Shown in pieces: positions 1 through 7,298 of a DNA stretch of 37,323 nt (position 1 is the first letter of the stretch; each line of letters begins with the position of its first letter). Origin of the DNA: Hyphomicrobiales bacterium (GTDB taxonomy: Bacteria > Pseudomonadota > Alphaproteobacteria > Rhizobiales > JAJFHC01); assembly GCA_021775835.1 (NCBI GenBank), contig JAJFHC010000208.1, positions 1 to 37,323 of the forward strand, written 5' to 3'. A program made the translations under genes and the position numbers. Under the pieces are notes generated by a model. The model did no database searches and was not told where the DNA came from. It was given only the letters and a program-made list of their open reading frames with translations.

Positions 1-1040
1 AGCATGGCGGTGTCGTCGAGAAATGTCCCCATCAGGATGAAGGAGAGCTGCATCAGGATAAGGATCGTCCAAGGGTCAAGACCAAGTTGATCCGTAAACA
101 GATTGTCAATCGCCTTGACAGCGCCAAGCCCGTCAAAAACCGCACCGAAACCAGTGGCGGCCAGAATGATCCACATGAACATGCACGAAATTGCGAGTGT
201 CTGACGAACCGATACTTCAAGCACTTCACGGGTCATGCGGCCTTTGAGGACAGCAGCAGCGAACGCCGTCATGGCGCCGATCGCGGAACTTTCAACCAAA
301 GACGTCCAGCCGTTCACAAAGGGAATCATCATGGCAAGGAAGATGAGGACCGGCAGCAAGCCCGCCCGTAAAAGCCGCAGCTTTTCGGACATGGGCACAT
401 TCCGTTCCTTTTCCGAGAGCGGCGGCCCGAGTTCAGGTTGCAGATGACAACGGATGGCGATGTAGAGAACGAACATTCCAGCCATCATCAGACCGGGGAA
501 CACACCAGCAAGCCAGAGCTGGCCAACCGGTTGACGGGCGATCAGGGCATACAACACGAGGACAACCGACGGCGGCACGAGAATTCCCAATGACGATCCG
601 GCCTGAACAACGCCGGTGACCATTCGCTTGTCATACCCGCGGCGCAGCAGTTCCGGCAGCGCGATCGTTGCGCCGATGGCCATCCCTGCGACCGAAAGGC
701 CATTCATGGCCGAAACCAGCACCATCAATCCGATGGTGCCAATCGCCAGACCGCCCTTCAATCCACCCATCCAGACGTGAAACATCTTGTAGAGGTCGTC
801 GGCGATCTTCGACTCCGACAGGACGTATCCCATAAAGATGAACATGGGCAATGTCAGGAGCGGATACCATTTCATCACTTTCATGGCAGCCGAGAAGGGG
901 ATATCAGACCCCCCAGTGCCCCACAAAAGGATTGCGAAGATGGCCCCGATTGCGCCGATTGCACCAAAGACACGCTGGCCGGTGAACAGCATGAGCATCA
1001 TGGTGGCAAACATGAAAATGGCGATCATTTCCTGAGACAT
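1..1040 (-). CDS. dctM: TRAP transporter large permease, DctM-like (3' part missing)
   Basis: This is the large membrane subunit of a tripartite ATP-independent periplasmic (TRAP) transporter, which moves an organic acid or similar solute across the inner membrane using the ion gradient. The reading frame has no stop before the left edge, so only about the first 346 residues are seen. They start MSQEMIAIFMF and contain long hydrophobic stretches plus a family-typical segment reading VQAGSSLGILVPPSVVLVLY. The ATG overlaps the stop of the DctQ gene by one base (TGATG), a sign of translational coupling. No solute-binding DctP gene is seen here. It may lie beyond the left edge, downstream in the same operon. 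The substrate is unknown; the neighbouring N-formylglutamate amidohydrolase relative hints at an N-acylated amino acid or similar compound (inference). Confidence 0.93.
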   Translation of the reverse strand, partial: MSQEMIAIFMFATMMLMLFTGQRVFGAIGAIGAIFAILLWGTGGSDIPFSAAMKVMKWYPLLTLPMFIFMGYVLSESKIADDLYKMFHVWMGGLKGGLAIGTIGLMVLVSAMNGLSVAGMAIGATIALPELLRRGYDKRMVTGVVQAGSSLGILVPPSVVLVLYALIARQPVGQLWLAGVFPGLMMAGMFVLYIAIRCHLQPELGPPLSEKERNVPMSEKLRLLRAGLLPVLIFLAMMIPFVNGWTSLVESSAIGAMTAFAAAVLKGRMTREVLEVSVRQTLAISCMFMWIILAATGFGAVFDGLGAVKAIDNLFTDQLGLDPWTILILMQLSFILMGTFLDDTAM

Positions 1041-1606
1041 CAGAGCGCCACCTTCCGGATCTTTGCCACATCTTTTATGAGTTCGGATATGGCCTGAAGC
1101 AGCATCAGGAAAAGGCCGAAACACATGAGTCCCTTGATGGGCCAAAGATAGGGTCGCCAGGCGGTCGGACTGCGTTCCAGACGTCCGATGTTTTCCGAAC
1201 CGGTGAACAGGCCGGCGAAAAACTCGAAGGGTTGATCCTTGAAATGCCCGAGCGAATATGCCGTTGACCCAATTCCGCCATAGAGCAGAACACCGAGATA
1301 AAACAGCAGAAACATGATGGTGATCGCATCAATCTGCGCTTTTCGCATGTCCGACCATTCGCCGTAGAACAGATCCATCCGTACGTTTGATCCAAGCTGG
1401 ATCGAGTAGGGGCCGCCCATGATGTAGTAGGCGACCATGGCGAACTGTGCGATTTCAAGCGTCCAGAGTGAAGGCGCAAAGAATGTTTTGGAAATCGAAG
1501 ACCACAGAAGGATCGCGACCATGGCAAAAATGCCGTACATCATGATCCGACCAATCCGGCGATTGACGGCATCGACATACCTGACATACGCCCGAGCAAA
1601 CCTCAT
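1040..1606 (-). CDS. dctQ: TRAP transporter small permease, DctQ-like
   Basis: This 188-residue protein is the small membrane subunit of the TRAP transporter, pairing with the DctM protein encoded immediately downstream. Four hydrophobic segments are visible, roughly at residues 22-40, 53-75, 93-115 and 158-178. This is the topology expected for DctQ, with the family-typical W/E-containing stretch around LWTLEIAQFAMVAYYIMGG. The start follows the stop of the amidohydrolase gene by 37 bases on the same strand, and the stop overlaps the DctM start, so all three genes are likely one transcript. The length is normal for the family, and I see nothing unusual in the protein. Confidence 0.9.
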   Translation of the reverse strand: MRFARAYVRYVDAVNRRIGRIMMYGIFAMVAILLWSSISKTFFAPSLWTLEIAQFAMVAYYIMGGPYSIQLGSNVRMDLFYGEWSDMRKAQIDAITIMFLLFYLGVLLYGGIGSTAYSLGHFKDQPFEFFAGLFTGSENIGRLERSPTAWRPYLWPIKGLMCFGLFLMLLQAISELIKDVAKIRKVAL

Positions 1607-1643
1607 GCTGTCCGCCTCGCTGCCGTATCTGGTCGAATTCCCG

Positions 1644-2453
1644 TCAAGATTGTCTGGCCCTTTCCGTCAACACACTGTTTGCCTCTGCAGGGATACCCAG
1701 CGCCTGTGATAGAAGCCTGTGGAGCGTGGATGCCCACGCCTGCTGCCCGGTCTCGTCCGCCACGAGATCATTTCGAACTTCAAACATAACATTCCGGAGG
1801 CCGGCCGCCAGACAGTGGCGTACCAGCGTATGCGTTACGCCGTCTGCCGGTCCATACGGTTCGTTCCGGCGCGCATCAAAACCGCTTTCCTGTTCACATA
1901 ACCCCAGTATGGTATCGGCCAGCCGGCTGTCGGTGTCATGCAGAACACCAAGATCGACGCTGCGCGGCACGCCTTTGTAGGTCCGTGTAAATGTATGAAC
2001 CGTGATTATCGCTGGCGGCGTACCACTGGCCACCAACCGGTTGATGATCTCGCTTACCTTGTTGTGAAACGGCTCGTAGATTTCATTGATACGCTGCGCA
2101 CGGTCAGCTGAAGTCAACGCCACATTACCAGGAACGCGAGTGGTTTCGCTAATGGCCGGCATGGCTGCGAGAGAGGTCGATGGTCGATTGCAATCGTACA
2201 CGAGCCGCGAATAACGCTGCACGATGAGCGGTGCGTCCAGCAACTCCGCAAGCCGTCTTGAAACGGCTTCCGCACCGATGTCCCAGGCAATATGGCTCCT
2301 CAGATCTGTCTCGCCGAGGCCCAAACCGTTCAGACTATCAGGAATATGTCTGCTGGCATGTTCACAGATGACAACCGCCGGGCACGAGCCGTTCCCGTTT
2401 ACGACCAAGGCGGGTGAGCCCAAATCTGCAAGTACAGGTTGTCTGGAAGTCAT
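1644..2453 (-). CDS. N-formylglutamate amidohydrolase family protein
   Basis: This 269-residue protein belongs to the FGase family (HutG-like), metal-dependent enzymes that remove an N-formyl group from glutamate or hydrolyse related N-substituted amino acids. The sequence shows the family hallmarks: VICEHASRHIP near residue 28, SHIAWDIGAE near 52, RYSRLVYDCNRP near 80, VHTFTRTYKG near 149, and an acidic segment NVMFEVRNDL near 220. It is the first gene of a minus-strand operon with a TRAP transporter. That arrangement suggests uptake of a substrate followed by its deacylation, rather than a classical histidine (hut) pathway, since no other hut genes are present. A GAGGG lies about 10 bases upstream of the ATG. 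The exact substrate cannot be read from sequence. Confidence 0.88.
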   Translation of the reverse strand: MTSRQPVLADLGSPALVVNGNGSCPAVVICEHASRHIPDSLNGLGLGETDLRSHIAWDIGAEAVSRRLAELLDAPLIVQRYSRLVYDCNRPSTSLAAMPAISETTRVPGNVALTSADRAQRINEIYEPFHNKVSEIINRLVASGTPPAIITVHTFTRTYKGVPRSVDLGVLHDTDSRLADTILGLCEQESGFDARRNEPYGPADGVTHTLVRHCLAAGLRNVMFEVRNDLVADETGQQAWASTLHRLLSQALGIPAEANSVLTERARQS

Positions 2454-2487
2454 GGAGCCGCATCCCTCATGAGCATGGCAATCATGC

Positions 2488-2533
2488 TGTCGAAAATTTT
2501 ACAACACGCTTATAGGCTGTCAAGTTTTTTACA
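2488..2533 (-). promoter_or_regulatory. Pair of 16-bp operator-like sites, probable RpiR-family binding sites
   Basis: On the minus strand two 16-bp elements, TGTAAAAAACTTGACA (2518-2533) and TGTAAAATTTTCGACA (2488-2503), agree at 12 of 16 positions. Each is an imperfect palindrome with TGT and ACA ends. Their centres are 30 bp apart, near three helical turns. One covers the -35 box and the other the -10 box of the operon promoter. The divergent RpiR regulator gene next door makes it the obvious candidate to bind them; that link is inference. Confidence 0.5.
2496..2523 (-). promoter_or_regulatory. Sigma-70-like promoter of the amidohydrolase-TRAP operon
   Basis: Reading the minus strand, TTGACA (complement of 2518-2523) is followed after 16 bases by TAAAAT (complement of 2496-2501), a good match to the housekeeping consensus. 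Transcription would begin near 2488, about 35 bases before the amidohydrolase ATG. Both boxes are covered by the repeated 16-bp operator-like sites described separately. Confidence 0.6.
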
Positions 2534-2582
2534 CAATTGAGTTCAATGCGTGAAATCAGAGCAAGAATTTTGACATAAGAGA

Positions 2583-2598
2583 AACATCGCGCGATGTT
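2583..2598. promoter_or_regulatory. Perfect 16-bp palindrome upstream of the RpiR gene
   Basis: The sequence AACATCGCGCGATGTT is a perfect inverted repeat 17 bases before the RpiR-family start codon. It follows a TTGACA (2570-2575), placing it where a -10 box would sit. It could be an autoregulatory operator or a short mRNA hairpin. It does not resemble the two TGT...ACA sites nearby, so a second regulator is possible. Confidence 0.35.
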
Positions 2599-2615
2599 GT
2601 CTGTAGAGTTATCCG

Positions 2616-3494
2616 ATGACAGCACCCAAAACAAAAATGACCGTGGCCGAGTTGGTGAGAGCCCGATTCAGTGCACTGACAAGAGCCGAAAGACAGCTTG
2701 CCAATGCTCTGATGGCAAACTATCCCATGGCGGCCCTCGTGAGCATCACGGAATTTGCCAAAAACGCTGACGTTTCCACGCCAACGGTGTTGAGAACTGC
2801 CAAAAAACTGGGCTTTTCCGGGTTTCCTGAATTTCAGAGAACCCTGAGGCACGAACTCGAGGCGACACTCTCCGATCCTATCGCGAAGCATGATCGGTGG
2901 GCAAGCGATGCACCGGCAGAACACATTCTCAACCGCTTTGCGGATGCCGTTACGCGGAACCTCAGGCAGTCGCTTAAACAGGTCGATCACAAGGAATTTG
3001 ATTCGGTTGTGGAACTCCTTGTAGATCCGGGCCGCGACATTCATCTTGTTGGTGGACGGATCACACATGCGTTTGCCGATTACATGTTCACTCATCTGCA
3101 GGTGGTCCGCACCGGCGTGCATATGCTGCCCGCATCGCACGCGCTCTGGCCTCATCATCTGTTGAACATGAAGGCCGGCGATGTCCTGATCGTGTTTGAC
3201 GTTAGACGTTATGAAGCCGCCCTGTCCGAACTGACGGCGATGGCCCACGAGCGGGGAGTCAAGATTGTACTTTTTACCGATCAGTGGCTGTCCTCGATTG
3301 CCGGGCAGGCGGCCCACGCCTTCAGTCTCAGAATTGAAGTCCCGTCAGGGTGGGACTCTGGCGTCGCCCCACTGTTCATGGTCGAAGCCCTGATCGCATC
3401 GGTCGAAAACGTGCTTTGGCCTCAGACAAGCTCACGGATCAAGGAACTGGAGCAGATTTTCGATGCGTCAGGACGCTTCAGCCGGAAAATCTGA
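2616..3494 (+). CDS. RpiR/MurR-family transcriptional regulator
   Basis: This 292-residue protein has the two-domain layout of the RpiR family. Residues about 1-80 form a helix-turn-helix domain, with the characteristic segment FAKNADVSTPTVLRTAKKLGF. Residues about 125-265 form a SIS domain that usually senses a phosphosugar or related metabolite, visible in segments such as IHLVGGRITHAFADYM and AGDVLIVFDVRRYEAAL. It is transcribed away from the amidohydrolase-TRAP operon. The intergenic region carries paired operator-like sites over that operon's promoter, so it most likely represses or activates the operon. Relatives of this subgroup often regulate amino-acid or organic-acid catabolism next to TRAP or ABC transporters. 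The ligand is unknown. The downstream acetyltransferase gene follows closely and may be co-transcribed. Confidence 0.9.
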   Translation: MTAPKTKMTVAELVRARFSALTRAERQLANALMANYPMAALVSITEFAKNADVSTPTVLRTAKKLGFSGFPEFQRTLRHELEATLSDPIAKHDRWASDAPAEHILNRFADAVTRNLRQSLKQVDHKEFDSVVELLVDPGRDIHLVGGRITHAFADYMFTHLQVVRTGVHMLPASHALWPHHLLNMKAGDVLIVFDVRRYEAALSELTAMAHERGVKIVLFTDQWLSSIAGQAAHAFSLRIEVPSGWDSGVAPLFMVEALIASVENVLWPQTSSRIKELEQIFDASGRFSRKI

Positions 3495-3507
3495 CGGGCC
3501 GGGAAAC

Positions 3508-4041
3508 ATGCATTCCGACAATATCCAAAAACCCTCTGCAGTCAGGATGATGACCACGGACGATGCAGAGGTTGTGCTGGCGATCTATCAGTCCGGCATC
3601 GATACCGGGCACGCGACGTTTGCCGAAGCTGTTCCGGATTGGGAAACGTGGCAAAGGGGGCATCTGCCACATTCCAGAATCGTAGCACTGCTGGACGGCG
3701 TTGTGGTTGGGTGGGCGGCGTTGTCGCCGGTCTCCGCCCGACATGTCTATCGCGGCGTTTGCGAGGAAAGTGTCTATCTTTCCAGCGATGCACGGGGACA
3801 CGGGCTCGGTTCGCAACTGATGTCGGCGCTGATCGACAGTTCCGAGAAGAATGGCGTCTGGACGCTCCAGGCCGGCATATTCCCCGAGAACAGGTCCAGC
3901 ATTGCGCTTCATCTCAAGCACGGATTCAAGATACTCGGCACGAGAAAACGTGTCGGCCGCATGGCGCATGGTCCCATGGCTGGTGTCTGGCGCGATGTTG
4001 AGTTGATGGAGCGGCGCAGTCTGATCGCTGGGATCGATTGA
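3508..4041 (+). CDS. GNAT N-acetyltransferase, phosphinothricin acetyltransferase-like
   Basis: This protein transfers an acetyl group from acetyl-CoA to an amine. It resembles the Pat/Bar and MnaT-type subgroup of the GNAT superfamily, whose substrates include methionine sulfone, methionine sulfoximine and phosphinothricin. The pattern IRxMxxxDAxxVxxIYxxGIxTGxATFE near the start and the CoA-binding motif VYLSSDARGHGLGSQL in the middle are clearly visible. The reading frame opens upstream at 3463 inside the RpiR gene. I prefer ATG 3508, which lies just after the RpiR stop and gives 177 residues, a normal family length. A GGGA sits 5 bases upstream. The physiological substrate is not evident from the neighbours. 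Confidence 0.88.
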   Translation: MHSDNIQKPSAVRMMTTDDAEVVLAIYQSGIDTGHATFAEAVPDWETWQRGHLPHSRIVALLDGVVVGWAALSPVSARHVYRGVCEESVYLSSDARGHGLGSQLMSALIDSSEKNGVWTLQAGIFPENRSSIALHLKHGFKILGTRKRVGRMAHGPMAGVWRDVELMERRSLIAGID

Positions 4042-4103
4042 AAACACAGCGCATTTGCGCTCTAGCTTGGAATACAGAAAGCTGGCGATAAGGATCAAGA
4101 ACC

Positions 4104-4481
4104 ATGAAAATCCGGCAACAGATCAGTTGGGTCTACACGGAGGATCTTGAACGCGCTCACGCATTCTACGGCGAATTGTTGGGATTCGAGCGGGTGCTCG
4201 ATGAGGGCGATGCCTGGATCTACCGCTCGTCGGACAAGAGTTTCGTCGGTGTGTGCAAGGCCATAATGGGGCGCGTGGTTCAACCGGAAGGCAGCATGAT
4301 TTCGTTCGTAACAAACGATGTCGACGAATGGTATGAGCGCTTCGTATCTGCCGGGGTACCCACACGCGGCAAACCGGAAGTTCTGCCAGCCTTCAATATC
4401 TATGCATTCTTTGCTGAAGACCCGAACGGATATGTGGTCGAGTTTCAGCAGTTTCTCGATCCGTCATGGCCGGCAAACTGA
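4104..4481 (+). CDS. VOC-superfamily (glyoxalase/bleomycin-resistance-like) protein
   Basis: This small 125-residue protein has the vicinal oxygen chelate fold pattern. It opens with ISWVYTEDLERAHAFYGELLGFE, has a central hydrophobic strand MISFVTNDVDEWYERF, and ends with FFAEDPNGYVVEFQQF, where the terminal Glu is the usual metal ligand. Proteins of this type act as lyases, dioxygenases or drug-binding proteins, usually as dimers with a divalent metal. It lies between the acetyltransferase and the nitrile hydratase genes, with gaps of 62 and 109 bases, all on the plus strand. Nothing in the sequence identifies a substrate. The first expected His ligand appears to be replaced by other polar residues, so catalytic activity is uncertain. 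Confidence 0.82.
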   Translation: MKIRQQISWVYTEDLERAHAFYGELLGFERVLDEGDAWIYRSSDKSFVGVCKAIMGRVVQPEGSMISFVTNDVDEWYERFVSAGVPTRGKPEVLPAFNIYAFFAEDPNGYVVEFQQFLDPSWPAN

Positions 4482-4520
4482 ACTGTCCCGACAGACGGCA
4501 ATATCTGAACAAGACAGTTC
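4480..4520. promoter_or_regulatory. 8-bp inverted repeat before the nitrile hydratase operon
   Basis: GAACTGTC (4480-4487) and its exact complement GACAGTTC (4513-4520) face each other across 25 bases, straddling the end of the VOC gene. The element could form an RNA hairpin ending that transcript or act as an operator for the nitrile hydratase operon. No U-tract follows, so a standard terminator is unlikely. Confidence 0.3.
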
Positions 4521-4590
4521 TTCGGAACCGCGATGGTGTTAAGATGTCCTTCAAGTCAGCCTGCTCAGCATTGATCATTGGGAGACGACA

Positions 4591-5241
4591 GTGACGACCT
4601 ACGATTCAAACAAGGTTGCCAGGATCCATCAGGAACTGCATAGCCATCTGCCTTCAGAGTCAGCCCTGCGCATAAAGGCCCTTGAGAGCCTCCTGGTCGA
4701 AAAGGGAATGGTCGACTCCCAGGCTGTCGATGCATGGGTTGAATCTTATTCTGAGGATATCGGTCCCAAACGGGGTGCCGCCGTGGTTGCCCGCGCCTGG
4801 TGTGACCCGGACTTCAAGGTCCGACTGCTTGAAAACGGTACAGCCGGGATTACGGAGATGGGTTTTCTCGGGCACGCTTCCGGTCACCTCAAGGTTGTTG
4901 AGAACACTTCGACTGTCCATAACCTGGTCGTGTGCACGTTGTGTTCCTGTTATCCGTTCTCAATTCTGGGAATGTCGCCCACATGGTACAAATCCAACGA
5001 GTATCGGTCCCGGGCCGTACGTGACCCGCGTGGCGTGTTGACGGAATTCGGTGTTGACCTGGCGGACGACGTGGAGATCCGTGTCTGGGACTCCACCGCG
5101 GAACTTAGGTATCTGGTTCTGCCGCAACGACCTGCAGGATCGGATACTCTTTCGGAAACGGCTCTGGCCGGCCTTGTCAGCAGAAACGCCATGATTGGCA
5201 CGGACGTCTGTCGTCCACCTGACGATGGGGGAGCGGCATAA
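4591..5241 (+). CDS. nthA: Nitrile hydratase alpha subunit, cobalt type
   Basis: This catalytic subunit hydrates nitriles to amides together with the beta subunit. The 216 residues contain the metal-binding claw C115-T-L-C118-S-C120. The Thr after the first Cys is the signature of non-corrin cobalt enzymes; iron enzymes have Ser there. The following YPF...GMSPTWYKSNEYRSRAVRDPR stretch is also typical. Translation starts at GTG, supported by GGAG six bases upstream. The stop overlaps the beta-subunit ATG (TAATG). In characterised enzymes the claw cysteines are oxidised after metal insertion by an activator, and a candidate activator gene is third in this operon. The length is normal and all key residues are present, so the enzyme should be active. 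Thiocyanate hydrolase gamma subunit is a related alternative but less likely with this operon layout. Confidence 0.95.
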   Translation: MTTYDSNKVARIHQELHSHLPSESALRIKALESLLVEKGMVDSQAVDAWVESYSEDIGPKRGAAVVARAWCDPDFKVRLLENGTAGITEMGFLGHASGHLKVVENTSTVHNLVVCTLCSCYPFSILGMSPTWYKSNEYRSRAVRDPRGVLTEFGVDLADDVEIRVWDSTAELRYLVLPQRPAGSDTLSETALAGLVSRNAMIGTDVCRPPDDGGAA

Positions 5242-5900
5242 TGGATGGTGTTCATGACATCGGTGGTGTCCAGGGGTTCGGGCCGGTCAAGACAAACGAA
5301 CCTGACGTTCCCTTCAAGACCGACTGGGACGCACGCATGTGGGGGCTCAACGGAGCCATGTCACAGCCCGATGACTGGACGCTTGACTGGTGGCGCCACG
5401 TTCGCGAACTGATCGATCCGGTCGACTATCTGACCCGTCCATATTTTGACCAGTGGGCCCAGATTTACATGGCGCTCCTGATTGATTCCGGTGTTGCAAG
5501 TCTGGAAGAGATTGTATCGGGACACGCACAAGGCCCCAACCCTGAACTCGGTCCGGTGCTGAAAGCACAAGACGTGCCCGCTGCCATGGGACGTGCAGGG
5601 AAATTTGATTCCGATGACACGATCGAGCCCGCCTTCGCTGACGGCAGCAAAGTCAGAACAAAAGCGGCTGGGCATAGCGGCCACACCCGCCTGCCGCGTT
5701 ACGCCATGGGCCGGGGCGGTGTTGTTCATGCCCATCACGGCACATTCGTCTTCGCGGACGCCAAGGCCCGGGGCGAAGACGTTTATGAGCCTCTCTATTC
5801 TGTAGCCTTCATGGCGGCGGACCTGTGGCCGGAAGCCCAGGGGCGCAAGGACCGCATATATCTTGATCTCTGGGAGAGCTACCTTGACGCTGACGACTGA
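5241..5900 (+). CDS. nthB: Nitrile hydratase beta subunit
   Basis: This 219-residue partner of the alpha subunit forms the alpha-beta heterodimer of nitrile hydratase and completes the active site. It begins MDGVHDIGGVQGFGPV, the near-universal beta-subunit opening. The C-terminal half carries the HTRLPRYAMGRGGVVHAHHG segment and ends with YSVAFMAADLWPE, both family signatures. Its start overlaps the alpha stop by one base, and its 3' end overlaps the activator gene, so the three products are made together. No truncation or odd residue is seen. Confidence 0.95.
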   Translation: MDGVHDIGGVQGFGPVKTNEPDVPFKTDWDARMWGLNGAMSQPDDWTLDWWRHVRELIDPVDYLTRPYFDQWAQIYMALLIDSGVASLEEIVSGHAQGPNPELGPVLKAQDVPAAMGRAGKFDSDDTIEPAFADGSKVRTKAAGHSGHTRLPRYAMGRGGVVHAHHGTFVFADAKARGEDVYEPLYSVAFMAADLWPEAQGRKDRIYLDLWESYLDADD

Positions 5901-6252
5901 CCCCGTGCGGCCCCTGGCCGGGAGAGACGGAGAGCCACATTTCGATGAACCCTGGCAGGCTCAGACACTGGCGGTCGCCGCCAAGCTCGTGGAAGCGGGA
6001 AAATTTTCCGCCTCGGAGTGGTCGGATACCCTGGGTCTCCAGATTGCGAAAGCACGAGGCGCCGGCGAGCCGGATGACGCACAGACATACTATGAGTGTG
6101 CTCTGCGGGCGTTGGAGATACTATCTGGACTCCACGAACTGGTGTCAGCCGGAGAACTGAAGGACCGCGAGCAGGCATGGGCAGAAGCCTTTACGGCCAC
6201 CCCGCACGGCCAACCCGTTGTTCTGCCGGAGAATCTCTCGAAGTCTTCTTGA
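5884..6252 (+). CDS. Nitrile hydratase activator / accessory protein (P14K-like)
   Basis: This small protein of about 122 residues resembles the nitrile hydratase accessory proteins that help cobalt incorporation and cysteine oxidation in the alpha subunit. Visible family features are FDEPWQAQTLAVAAKLVEAGKF near the start, then WSDTLG and YYECALRALEIL. I prefer TTG 5884 as the start because GGGAG sits 7 bases upstream. An in-frame ATG at 5863 would lengthen it by seven residues. Either way the gene overlaps the end of the beta subunit. Its presence completes a standard alpha-beta-activator operon. No dedicated cobalt transporter or amidase gene is visible nearby, so the amide product must be handled elsewhere. 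Confidence 0.85.
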   Translation: MTLTTDPVRPLAGRDGEPHFDEPWQAQTLAVAAKLVEAGKFSASEWSDTLGLQIAKARGAGEPDDAQTYYECALRALEILSGLHELVSAGELKDREQAWAEAFTATPHGQPVVLPENLSKSS

Positions 6253-6337
6253 GAAGGTAACATCGGGGTGCCCCACTCCCTCCGGAGAGGAAGCGGGGCA
6301 GCGTACCACCGTCGTGTGCGGGCACGTCGATAGCACG

Positions 6338-7156
6338 TCAGGTTTTCTCAATCATGTCCTGAGCACGGTTTACGGCCGCTTCAAACCGTTGTTCATGAGT
6401 GAGCAAATTTTTCTTGGGCTCTCGGTAATAGGCCGTCATGCGCAAGCCGAACAGAAAGAACCTGTGCAAGGCCCGTCCCAGCGGCTTCATTGGCCGATCG
6501 AAGTCGAAAAGCAGGACGACCCGGTCCTCTTCGGTGTTGTTGAAGACCTCATGATCGTAGGTGTCGTCGAACACAAAGGCCTTGCCTTCCTCCCAGGTTA
6601 ATTTCTGATCGACCACGCGAATCCAACAATTTTCCCGGTCCTTGGGGACAATCAGAGCAAGATGGGACCGCATGATCGTTTTGGAAACGCCCCGATGTGC
6701 GGGTATGTGATAATTCGGTCCGAGTATGGAAAAAAATGCCGTTTGAAGGTGCGGCACCTGTGACAGCAAGCGCGCAGTGTTCGGCGCATGATTGCAACTG
6801 GTCTCGACTCTTTTGCCGAACCCGTAAAGCACGAATGTCTTCCAGCGTTGATCCGAGGCGATCTTCTTCTGGTCGGCAGATACTTCAACAAATGACGGTA
6901 TAGCGTCACGATGCTGGAGAACGGCGTCCAGTTCTTCGCGAATGAGATGCCAGTTGTCTTCCAGCGTCCTGACGAACGGAAACTCTGTTTTGTCGTAGAC
7001 CGGCATGTCGCCGACCAGCGATTGCCGGCCAATGAAATCCGACATCGCGCGTATGAAATTCTTGCCGTAGCGCTTGACCCGCCTCCGACGCTGCATGCGG
7101 AAACGCGCGTAAGCCTCAGTCCACTGTTTAGCCACCATGTCGATCGCCATGCCCAT
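6338..7156 (-). CDS. Aspartyl/asparaginyl beta-hydroxylase family protein (LpxO-like)
   Basis: This protein belongs to the Fe(II)/2-oxoglutarate-dependent Asp_Arg_Hydrox family. LpxO, a bacterial member, 2-hydroxylates a lipid A acyl chain; other members hydroxylate proteins. The core is clear: a His in HIPAHRG, an Arg-Ser-His segment MRSHLALIVPKD, then GKAFVFDDTYDHEVFN with the second iron-binding His, and RVVLLFDFDRP for the 2-oxoglutarate side. The N-terminus is basic, and there is no obvious transmembrane anchor. The frame opens at a TTG at 7189, but ATG 7156, with a GGTGGA upstream, gives 272 residues and looks better. Direction and spacing suggest it is transcribed separately from the M20 peptidase gene upstream on the same strand. 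The substrate is uncertain. Confidence 0.85.
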   Translation of the reverse strand: MGMAIDMVAKQWTEAYARFRMQRRRRVKRYGKNFIRAMSDFIGRQSLVGDMPVYDKTEFPFVRTLEDNWHLIREELDAVLQHRDAIPSFVEVSADQKKIASDQRWKTFVLYGFGKRVETSCNHAPNTARLLSQVPHLQTAFFSILGPNYHIPAHRGVSKTIMRSHLALIVPKDRENCWIRVVDQKLTWEEGKAFVFDDTYDHEVFNNTEEDRVVLLFDFDRPMKPLGRALHRFFLFGLRMTAYYREPKKNLLTHEQRFEAAVNRAQDMIEKT

Positions 7157-7276
7157 TCCCGATAATCCACCGGGTCGTTCGCAACCCAACTTCTCAGTTC
7201 GTGCTTAGCAGGCGTGGAGTGACGACGATTTGATCTGAATCAATGCAGGCTCGATAGTCCGCCCAAATTGGCGAGT

Positions 7277-7293
7277 CGGGCCGCGGTGGCCCG
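7277..7293. terminator. GC-rich hairpin after the M20 peptidase gene
   Basis: CGGGCC and GGCCCG pair around a 5-base loop six bases past the peptidase stop. There is no U-tract on the minus strand, so it may serve as an mRNA 3'-end stabiliser rather than a classical terminator. Confidence 0.3.
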
Positions 7294-7298
7294 GTTTC

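Noticed and set aside
2556..3317. Minus-strand frame of 253 codons
   Set aside because: It is antisense to the RpiR regulator, which has clear domains and a conserved start.
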